From positions 1 to 9,237 of the forward strand of contig JANPKV010000057.1 of NCBI GenBank assembly GCA_031426185.1: a DNA stretch of 9,237 nt, read 5' to 3'. This document shows, one piece after another, positions 1 through 9,237 of this stretch (positions within the stretch are counted from its first letter, which is position 1; the number at the start of each line of letters is the position of its first letter). The notes beneath the pieces were generated by a model. The model saw only the letters and a list, made by a program, of their open reading frames with translations, did no database searches and was not told where the DNA came from. The position numbers were made by a program, and so were the translations under genes. This DNA comes from JAJNPS01 sp031426185. Lineage in GTDB: Bacteria; Pseudomonadota; Alphaproteobacteria; Rhodobacterales; Rhodobacteraceae.

Positions 1-140
1 GCCGGACCAAGGTCTACGAGTCGATCGTCAAGGGCGAGGACAACTTCGAGGCCGGCGTGCCGGAATCGTTCAACGTTCTCGTCAAGGAAGTCAGGGGCCT
101 CGGCCTCAACATGGAACTCCTGGATGCGGAGGAGGAGTGA
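1..140 (+). CDS. rpoB: RNA polymerase subunit beta, C-terminal end (partial)
   Basis: This is the 3' end of the gene for the beta subunit of RNA polymerase; the rest lies left of the window. The reading frame begins at base 3 and ends with TGA at 138-140, giving 45 residues that start RTKVYESIVKGEDNFEAG and end in the acidic tail LLDAEEE. The segment with SIVKGEDNFEAGVPESFNVLVKE is the conserved C-terminal region of bacterial beta, which packs against the beta' subunit and belongs to the clamp/switch area of the core enzyme. The identification is supported by rpoC further downstream on the same strand. In most bacteria rpoC follows directly; here an extra gene lies between the two. No terminator-like hairpin with a T-run follows the stop codon, so transcription is expected to continue. 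Confidence 0.97.
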   Translation, partial: RTKVYESIVKGEDNFEAGVPESFNVLVKEVRGLGLNMELLDAEEE

Positions 141-206
141 CGTTTTGCAGTTCTATGCTATGGGAACTGGCTGTCAGGACCGCAACCGAACGCAGGTGAA
201 TTCGGG

Positions 207-947
207 ATGACCATTCTGTTGATGACAGGAACGATAAGTCCGCCAAAGGGCGCGCGCGAACTCGCGCGCGCAAATGTTGCTGATCGGATCGCGGATTACA
301 AAGTGGCCTTGCAGCACAATCTCTGCCTTCTACGCGAGGGCGTAATAAGTGGTTTAGCATTCGTTGAAAACTCTGGATATGGCATGGCGGACTTTGAAAG
401 AACTGTGACGGATTCGGGATTGGGGGATCAGGTTGAACTGATTTCCTATGATGCCCGACAGTCGGAAGACGAGCCGAGATTCATGGGAGAGTGCCATCTT
501 CTTCGCGAGGCATTTGCGCAGTCCGAACTTGTTCACAAATCAAACGACAGTCATGTCTGGAAGATAACGGGGCGCTATGTCGTTCGGAATCTCGCCGCAA
601 TCCTTCGCAAGACTCAAGGAAACAATGATCTTATTCTGCACTGCCGCAATTATCCGATGCGATTTGTCGATTTCGGTCTTGTCGGCTTTGCAAGGAAGCA
701 GGCCCCGACGATCATCGAACGGGTGCTCGGGTCCGGCTCGCTGAAATTTACTGACGAACGGATCATGCGCGACATGATCGACAAGGGGGCCTTCAAGGAC
801 ATGAAGGTCTGCCAGAGAATGAGCGAGGTCCCTGATTTTGCGGGTGTTCGCGGGATCGACAATTCGTCCTACGACAGTTTCGGATACCGTATGCGCTACC
901 AAATACGTTCAGTCTTACACAAGACCATGCCGTGGGTGTGGGTTTGA
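207..947 (+). CDS. Putative polysaccharide-biosynthesis / glycosyltransferase-like protein inserted between rpoB and rpoC
   Basis: This 246-residue protein has no signal peptide and no clear membrane helix, so it is probably cytoplasmic. It opens with a beta-strand-like ILLMTGTISPP, has ENSGYG at residues 54-59, and has the motif VWKITGRYVVRN at 117-128 preceded by GECHLLREAF (94-103). This layout (TGTI, ENSG, KITGRY) recalls uncharacterised proteins from capsule and LPS clusters that are usually described as glycosyltransferase-like. That is my recollection of a pattern, not a search result, and donor and acceptor are unknown. ATG 207 is preferred over ATG 222 because it keeps the first strand. 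The ribosome site is weak (AGG at 194-196), and a small CCGAA/TTCGG inverted repeat (186-190/201-205) brackets it. The gene starts 66 bases after rpoB and ends 73 bases before rpoC. G+C is about 53% over 241-900, and it uses ATA, TTA, GTA and AGA codons that are scarce in rpoC, which suggests acquisition by transfer. I am fairly sure it is coding and unsure of its function. Confidence 0.72.
   Translation: MTILLMTGTISPPKGARELARANVADRIADYKVALQHNLCLLREGVISGLAFVENSGYGMADFERTVTDSGLGDQVELISYDARQSEDEPRFMGECHLLREAFAQSELVHKSNDSHVWKITGRYVVRNLAAILRKTQGNNDLILHCRNYPMRFVDFGLVGFARKQAPTIIERVLGSGSLKFTDERIMRDMIDKGAFKDMKVCQRMSEVPDFAGVRGIDNSSYDSFGYRMRYQIRSVLHKTMPWVWV
250..271 (+). repeat. Perfect 9-bp G/C-only inverted repeat (hairpin) early in the inserted gene
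   Basis: GCGCGCGCG at 250-258 and CGCGCGCGC at 263-271 are exact reverse complements separated by AACT. The RNA would form a nine-pair all-G/C stem with a four-base loop, starting 43 bases after the ATG of the gene at 207. There is no T-run after it (CAAATGTTGC follows), so it is not an ordinary intrinsic terminator. It could slow ribosomes or polymerase, or serve as an RNase III-type processing site in the rpoB-rpoC transcript. Alternating CG is also prone to Z-DNA. The effect is inference; the repeat itself is directly visible. Confidence 0.75.
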
Positions 948-1020
948 CCAACAGAACGCGGCCCAAGAAATACCGTGCGCGATGCGATCACGCCTCTCGC
1001 TCTCGCCAAAGGAAAGTCAG

Positions 1021-5277
<4,257 letters not shown>

Positions 5278-5297
5278 TCTGATCCCGAGACCTTTGA

Positions 5298-5334
5298 CCC
5301 CCGCCGCCCGCAAGGGTGGCGGGGGTTTTTCTTT
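5298..5334 (+). terminator. Intrinsic terminator of the rpo operon
   Basis: CCCCCGCC at 5298-5305 pairs exactly with GGCGGGGG at 5318-5325. The stem continues through a G-U pair (5306/5317) and CCC/GGG (5307-5309/5314-5316), and closes on a GCAA tetraloop (5310-5313) of the stable GNRA class. It makes 12 pairs and is followed at once by TTTTTCTTT (5326-5334). This is a textbook Rho-independent terminator. It separates rpoC from the two accessory genes and the str operon downstream. Confidence 0.93.
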
Positions 5335-5489
5335 GACCAAACGGGCGCCATGCCATCAGCCTGGCCGCGTCTGGTTGCGCCGCTTTGCGCATGCTAAAGA
5401 GATCACGAAAATTACCGGCGGCAGGGCGCCATCATTGGGATCGGGGTGCCGTCTTGTTGTCTTCGACGCCGAAACCGTACCGCATCCAG
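5335..5489. other. Spacer between rpoC terminator and rhamnosyltransferase gene
   Basis: About 155 bases follow the terminator before the preferred start of the next gene. I see no convincing sigma-70-type -35/-10 pair. TTGACC at 5333-5338 has nothing resembling TATAAT 16-18 bases further on. The reading frame of the downstream gene is open through part of this region, from TTG 5385 and ATG 5391, so some of it may be coding if a longer start is used. Nothing else is recognisable. Confidence 0.5.
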
Positions 5490-6296
5490 ATGCTCGGCCT
5501 GTGCCGGTTTTCGGTGCTTGTCGAGGGCGGGTTTCAGGTGGTGCACCCGGATCTGCAGGCGCGGCGCGCCATGCTTTACGACCCCCATCGGCTTGCCGGC
5601 AGGTTTGTCTGGTTTGAACATCTTTGTCTTGGCAGTCTGCGTGCGCAATCGGACCCGCACTTTACGCTGGTCGTTCTGGTGGGAACGGATTTTCCCGAGC
5701 CATGGCTGACGCGCCTTCGCGATCTGATCGCGGATCTGCCGCAGGTCAAACTTGTCTTGCAGCCGCCGGGCCGGCACCGTGATGTCTGCATGGCGGCCAT
5801 GGCGCCGTTCACCGATCCGCAGGCAGACGTGGTCGGGCAGTTCCGCCTTGATGACGACGACGCGGTCGCAGTCGATTACATCGCGCGCAGCCGCGCGGAC
5901 TTTGAGCTGGTCGAGGGTCTTTACCGCCGTCAGGGGCTTGTCGCATCCAACTATGCAAGGGGTCTTCAGGTCACCGACACCGGCGACACCCTGATCTATG
6001 AAAAGAGGGCGGCCACGGACTGGTCCTGTGGCCTGACGCTTTACTTTCCGCCAGACAGTTCAACCGGTGTGATGGATTACGGCCATCACCGCCTGGCCGA
6101 GTTCATGCCGACCATCAGCCAGAATGACAGCCTGATGTACCTGCGCGGACGGCACCAATCGAACGACACGCGCCCCAAGGGTCAGGGAAAGGGCGACGTC
6201 TGGGACCTTGCCCGTGTGAAACCGGTCCTGTCGGCGCGTTTCGGCATTGACGGCGATGCGTTTGAGGCGGCATTGCGGGCGGCAGGCAAAAAGTAG
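5490..6296 (+). CDS. Putative rhamnosyltransferase (Rhamno_transf / DUF3118-type glycosyltransferase)
   Basis: From ATG 5490 the protein has 268 residues. It starts MLGLCRFSVLVEGGFQ and carries the run QFRLDDDDAVAVDYI at 117-131, whose aspartates (121-124) resemble the metal- and nucleotide-sugar-binding DxD motif of GT-A-fold enzymes. The opening GLCRFS, the FxWFExLCLxSLRAQSDPxF segment (about 40-59) and RLDDDDAVAVD match my memory of the putative rhamnosyltransferase family common in Rhodobacterales. The presumed role is transfer of a sugar, perhaps rhamnose, to a surface polysaccharide; substrate specificity has not been shown for this sequence. There is no signal peptide or membrane helix. 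The start is uncertain: relatives begin MQ-[hydrophobic]2-GLCRFS, and here the matching first codon is ATC at 5484. ATG 5490 lacks a good ribosome site. TTG 5454 follows GGGG (5443-5446) at sensible spacing, and ATG 5391 is also in frame. The permease gene starts 9 bases after the stop, so the two are probably co-transcribed. Confidence 0.85.
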   Translation: MLGLCRFSVLVEGGFQVVHPDLQARRAMLYDPHRLAGRFVWFEHLCLGSLRAQSDPHFTLVVLVGTDFPEPWLTRLRDLIADLPQVKLVLQPPGRHRDVCMAAMAPFTDPQADVVGQFRLDDDDAVAVDYIARSRADFELVEGLYRRQGLVASNYARGLQVTDTGDTLIYEKRAATDWSCGLTLYFPPDSSTGVMDYGHHRLAEFMPTISQNDSLMYLRGRHQSNDTRPKGQGKGDVWDLARVKPVLSARFGIDGDAFEAALRAAGKK

Positions 6297-6305
6297 CATC
6301 TCTCC

Positions 6306-7184
6306 ATGACCCTATCGGACAATGCGCGCGGCGTCATCATCATGTGCGTCTCCATGGCGGCCTTTGTCATAAACGACACGGCCGTCAAGGCGGTGACGGA
6401 GACGCTGCCGCTTTATGAGGTCATAGCACTGCGCGGAGGGCTCTCGGTACTGGCGCTGGGCGTGATCGGGTGGCGCGCGCGTCTTTTGACCTGGGGCATG
6501 CCGCGCGCAGATATCTGGTTGGTCGCACTGCGCGTGGTGGCCGAGGTCGCAGCAAGCCTTTTGTTTCTGGCGGCACTGGTCCACATGCCGCTCGCAAACC
6601 TGTCGGCGATCATGCAGTTCCTGCCGCTTGCGGTCACGTTGGCTGCGGCGCTTGTGTTCGGGACAAGAATTGGTTGGCGACGGATGACCGCGATCCTGAT
6701 CGGTCTTGCCGGCGTCATGCTGATCATCCGTCCGGGACCGGAGGGGTTTGACGTCTGGTCGCTCATGGGGCTGGCCTCGGTCGGATTCGTGGTCGTGCGC
6801 GATCTTGCCTCCAGCCGGATTTCCTCGGCGGTGTCTTCCGTCACGGTATCGATCTGGTCCGCGGTGGCGGTCGCGGTGGTGGGCGTCATCGGGGCCACCA
6901 TCGAAGGCTGGGAACCCGTGGCCCCGCGCGAAGCCGGGTTGATCGCGTTCTCTGCGTTCTTTCTGGTGATCGGATACATCACGGCGGTGGCCTCCATGCG
7001 GGTCGGTGACATGGTGGTGGTGGCGCCGTTCAGATACACAGCCCTTCTTTGGGCGATCGTGCTCGGCTGGGCGCTGTTTGGGACCCTGCCGGACGCGCTT
7101 ACGCTGCTGGGGGCGGCACTGGTCGTGGCGACAGGGGTCTACACGTTTCTACGCGAGGCCCGGCTGCGCGCACAGGCCGCCTGA
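6306..7184 (+). CDS. EamA/DMT-superfamily inner-membrane transporter
   Basis: The 292-residue protein is strongly hydrophobic, with ten predicted helices at about 8-27, 37-56, 70-92, 97-119, 125-142, 150-166, 177-198, 210-230, 238-259 and 264-282. Two five-helix EamA halves are visible. Each has an Arg near its second or fourth helix (LYEVIALRGG at 36-45; VAPFRYTALLWAI at 239-251), and the PLANLSAIMQFLPL segment (95-108) is typical of the first repeat of drug/metabolite transporters. Members of this family export or import small metabolites such as amino acids, nucleosides or S-adenosylmethionine. The substrate cannot be read from the sequence, and no partner gene points to one. The C-terminal tail FLREARLRAQAA is basic and probably cytoplasmic. 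ATG 6306 has no clear Shine-Dalgarno sequence, but the upstream stop is only 9 bases away, so translational coupling to the rhamnosyltransferase gene is plausible. No terminator is evident after the stop, so some read-through into the str leader is possible. Confidence 0.9.
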   Translation: MTLSDNARGVIIMCVSMAAFVINDTAVKAVTETLPLYEVIALRGGLSVLALGVIGWRARLLTWGMPRADIWLVALRVVAEVAASLLFLAALVHMPLANLSAIMQFLPLAVTLAAALVFGTRIGWRRMTAILIGLAGVMLIIRPGPEGFDVWSLMGLASVGFVVVRDLASSRISSAVSSVTVSIWSAVAVAVVGVIGATIEGWEPVAPREAGLIAFSAFFLVIGYITAVASMRVGDMVVVAPFRYTALLWAIVLGWALFGTLPDALTLLGAALVVATGVYTFLREARLRAQAA

Positions 7185-7213
7185 CCGGGGGGAAATGGGC
7201 GCCAGTGCCCGTG

Positions 7214-7242
7214 TTGACAACCCCTGCGACTCCCCCTATACG
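7214..7242 (+). promoter_or_regulatory. Probable sigma-70-type promoter of the str operon
   Basis: A perfect -35 hexamer TTGACA (7214-7219) is followed, after exactly 17 bases, by TATACG (7237-7242), which matches TATAAT at the first four positions. Transcription would start near 7249. It lies 30 bases after the permease stop and about 237 bases before the rpsL ATG, so the operon would have a leader of about 230 bases. A promoter is expected here because the rpo terminator cuts off upstream transcription. The match is visible in the sequence; activity is inferred. Confidence 0.75.
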
Positions 7243-7340
7243 CCCGTTTGTCCAAGGGGATGGCTCGTCCGTGACCTTGGGATCAGAATGCTTGATGTGG
7301 TCATGATCCGGGCCGAAACGCCCCGATCCTCTGGAATTCC

Positions 7341-7384
7341 ACCGCGCCGTCCCTGCGAAGGGGACGCGAGCGGTGTTTGTGTTT
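7341..7384 (+). terminator. Candidate attenuator hairpin in the rpsL leader
   Basis: The core stem pairs CGTCCCT (7348-7354) with GGGGACG (7360-7366), including one T-G wobble, around the loop GCGAA. After a small internal loop it continues as ACCGC (7341-7345) with GCGGT (7370-7374). The next bases, TTTGTGTTTT (7376-7385), contain eight Ts in ten, interrupted by two Gs. The arrangement looks like an imperfect intrinsic terminator placed about 100 bases into the transcript and before rpsL. GCTCGTCC (7263-7270) could pair with the 3' arm (GGACG 7362-7366 plus AGC 7369-7371), a possible competing fold. It may equally be a plain structural hairpin. Confidence 0.4.
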
Positions 7385-7466
7385 TGCGATTCGCGCAAGG
7401 CACCGTCGAGAAGCAGTGCGCCGAAGTTCGGTGCGAGTATTGACAGCGCGAGAGATTGCGCAAAAC
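7381..7466 (+). repeat. Nested long-range inverted repeats upstream of the rpsL ribosome-binding site
   Basis: Three exact complementary pairs are nested inside each other. GTTTTGCG (7381-7388) pairs with CGCAAAAC (7459-7466); TCGCGC (7391-7396) pairs with GCGCGA (7446-7451); GCACCG (7400-7405) pairs with CGGTGC (7429-7434). Together they make 20 pairs in one irregular hairpin of 86 bases. The last strand ends one base before the Shine-Dalgarno GAGG of rpsL. The innermost arm has an alternative local partner, GCGCCG at 7418-7423. The placement suggests a translational control element, by inference only. Confidence 0.5.
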
Positions 7467-7478
7467 CGAGGTACGTGA

Positions 7479-7850
7479 ATGCCGACGATCCAGCAGCTTA
7501 TCCGCAAACCGCGGGAGCCGAACGTTCGCAAGTCCAAGTCGCAGCACCTGGAATCTTGCCCGCAGAAACGGGGCGTTTGTACCCGCGTCTATACGACCAC
7601 ACCAAAAAAGCCGAACTCGGCCATGCGGAAAGTCGCCAAGGTGCGCCTGACCAACAGCTTTGAGGTCATCTGCTACATTCCCGGCGAAAAGCACAACCTT
7701 CAGGAACACTCCGTGGTCCTGATCCGCGGCGGTCGTATCAAAGACCTTCCGGGCGTGCGTTATCACATCCTCCGCGGCGTTCTCGACACGCAGGGCGTCA
7801 AAGACCGTCGCCAGCGTCGTTCGAAATACGGCGCCAAGCGTCCGAAGTGA
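7479..7850 (+). CDS. rpsL: Small ribosomal subunit protein S12
   Basis: The 123-residue protein is a complete S12, the decoding-centre protein of the 30S subunit. Hallmarks are PTIQQLIRKPR at the start, CPQKRGVCTRVYTTTPKKPNSA at about 27-48, GEKHNLQEHSVVLIRGGRIKDLPGVRYH at 69-96, and the basic end RSKYGAKRPK. Lys43 and Lys88, whose replacement gives streptomycin resistance or dependence in other bacteria, are both the wild-type lysines, so the sequence predicts no S12-type streptomycin resistance. Asp89 in KDLPG is the residue that is methylthiolated in some bacteria. The start follows GAGG (7468-7471) with seven bases of spacing. The gene heads the str operon; rpsG starts 11 bases after its stop, and the stop codon overlaps the rpsG ribosome site (GAGGAG). 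Confidence 0.99.
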   Translation: MPTIQQLIRKPREPNVRKSKSQHLESCPQKRGVCTRVYTTTPKKPNSAMRKVAKVRLTNSFEVICYIPGEKHNLQEHSVVLIRGGRIKDLPGVRYHILRGVLDTQGVKDRRQRRSKYGAKRPK

Positions 7851-7861
7851 GGAGATAAGAT

Positions 7862-8332
7862 ATGTCACGCCGTCACGCCGCTGAAAAACGCGAGATTCTT
7901 CCTGACGCCAAGTATGGCGACAAGGTTCTGACCAAGTTCATGAACAACCTGATGCTGGACGGCAAAAAGTCCGTCGCGGAAGGCATCGTTTATGGCGCAT
8001 TGGATCGGGTTCAGGCCCGCCTGAAGCGCGAGCCGATCTCGGCTTTCCACGAAGCGCTGGAAAACGTGAAGCCGTCCGTCGAAGTGCGGTCACGCCGCGT
8101 CGGTGGTGCGACCTATCAGGTCCCCGTCGAAGTGCGCACCGAGCGTCGCGAAGCACTGGCCATCCGCTGGCTGATCATCGCGGCCCGCAAGCGTAACGAA
8201 CACACCATGGAAGAGCGTCTGGCCGCCGAATTGGCCGATGCCGTGCAGAACCGCGGCACCGCGGTCAAAAAGCGCGAAGACACCCACAAGATGGCCGACG
8301 CAAACAAAGCGTTCAGCCACTATCGCTGGTAA
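7862..8332 (+). CDS. rpsG: Small ribosomal subunit protein S7
   Basis: The 156-residue protein is a full-length S7, which starts assembly of the 30S head by binding the 3' domain of 16S rRNA and lies near the E site. Recognisable parts are SRRHAAEKREILPDAKYGD at the start, KFMNNLMLDGKKSVAEGIVYGAL (about 21-43), the conserved VEVRSRRVGGATYQVPVEV (74-92), the RWLIIAARKR helix (103-112), and the C-terminal KMADANKAFSHYRW. Translation begins at ATG 7862 after GAGGAG, which overlaps the rpsL stop. In E. coli, S7 represses its operon through a structured rpsL-rpsG gap of roughly a hundred bases. Here the gap is only 11 bases, so that site cannot exist in the same place. fusA starts 9 bases after the stop. 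Confidence 0.99.
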   Translation: MSRRHAAEKREILPDAKYGDKVLTKFMNNLMLDGKKSVAEGIVYGALDRVQARLKREPISAFHEALENVKPSVEVRSRRVGGATYQVPVEVRTERREALAIRWLIIAARKRNEHTMEERLAAELADAVQNRGTAVKKREDTHKMADANKAFSHYRW

Positions 8333-8341
8333 GAGGGCAAC

Positions 8342-9237
<896 letters not shown>

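Larger units (their letters stand above)
7250..7478 (+). promoter_or_regulatory. Long structured 5' leader of the rpsL-rpsG-fusA operon
   Basis: About 230 bases lie between the likely transcription start and the rpsL ATG with no convincing gene. They hold several complementary segments: GGATCA/TGATCC (7280-7285/7304-7309), the terminator-like hairpin at 7341-7374, and a nested long-range set of helices at 7381-7466 ending one base before the Shine-Dalgarno GAGG (7468-7471). Ribosomal protein operons are often controlled through such leaders, by a product protein binding the RNA or by attenuation. Which protein or signal would act here is unknown. I recognise no known riboswitch class. Folding is by eye, without energy calculation. 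Confidence 0.5.

Noticed and set aside
154..165. TATGCT / TATGGG boxes upstream of the inserted gene as its own promoter
   Set aside because: No acceptable -35 element is found at 16-18 bases upstream; read-through from rpoB is the simpler explanation.
982..1020. An earlier in-frame ATG (982), and an open frame back to 838, as the rpoC start
   Set aside because: The frame upstream overlaps the end of the inserted gene, related RpoC proteins start MNQE, and the AAAGGAAAG ribosome site fits ATG 1021.
7197..7210. GGGC-N6-GCCC inverted repeat after the permease gene as a terminator
   Set aside because: Only four pairs and no T-run follows; the next bases form the TTGACA of the str promoter.
7288..7443. 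A 51-residue frame in the rpsL leader starting MLDVVMIRAE, considered as a leader peptide or small protein
   Set aside because: It has only a weak ribosome site (GGGA upstream), a composition like random G+C-rich sequence, no run of regulatory codons, and runs through the predicted RNA structures. I cannot exclude it, but nothing supports it positively.
7440..7468. A second perfect TTGACA (7440-7445) close to rpsL, as a proximal promoter
   Set aside because: At 16-18 bases spacing the sequence is AAAACC-like with no resemblance to TATAAT, and a start there would fall inside the rpsL ribosome site or gene.
7236..7868. A 210-codon minus-strand frame across the leader and rpsL
   Set aside because: Most of it is antisense to rpsL and the structured leader, with no family resemblance or ribosome site that I can see.

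Overview
The window reads as a chromosomal segment of an alphaproteobacterium, most probably a member of the Rhodobacterales (Roseobacter/Rhodobacter group). The basis is the alphaproteobacterial character of RpoC (start MNQELSTNPF), S12, S7 and EF-G, the G+C-rich coding (about 62% in seven 60-base lines of rpoC that I counted by hand), and a putative rhamnosyltransferase of a type common in that order. The genus cannot be decided from what I can see. All genes that I call lie on the + strand.

Layout. Bases 1-140 are the last codons of rpoB. Bases 207-947 hold an unexpected gene of about 53% G+C, wedged between rpoB and rpoC, that looks like a surface-polysaccharide / glycosyltransferase-type protein. 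Bases 1021-5277 are a complete rpoC (1418 aa), followed by a very clear intrinsic terminator at 5298-5334. Next comes a two-gene cassette: a putative rhamnosyltransferase (about 5490-6296) and, 9 bases further on, a ten-helix EamA/DMT-family permease (6306-7184). A good sigma-70-type promoter (7214-7242) then drives the str operon: a leader of about 230 bases with several potential RNA structures, rpsL (S12), rpsG (S7) and the first 298 codons of fusA (EF-G), which runs off the right edge.

How it fits together. The backbone is the conserved rpoBC and str transcription-translation block. In many bacteria these two operons are neighbours. Here the block is interrupted twice by accessory genes with envelope-type functions: once inside rpoBC and once between rpoC and rpsL. 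The terminator after rpoC and the new promoter before rpsL show that the two housekeeping operons are transcribed separately. The gene between rpoB and rpoC has no terminator of its own and would be co-transcribed with both RNA polymerase subunits.

I do not see a clearly new multi-gene system such as a defence island, CRISPR array or mobile element. The points most worth a second look are the foreign-looking gene inside rpoBC with its perfect 9-bp G/C hairpin, and the structured rpsL leader. The leader has a terminator-like hairpin and a nested long-range helix that ends one base before the rpsL Shine-Dalgarno sequence.
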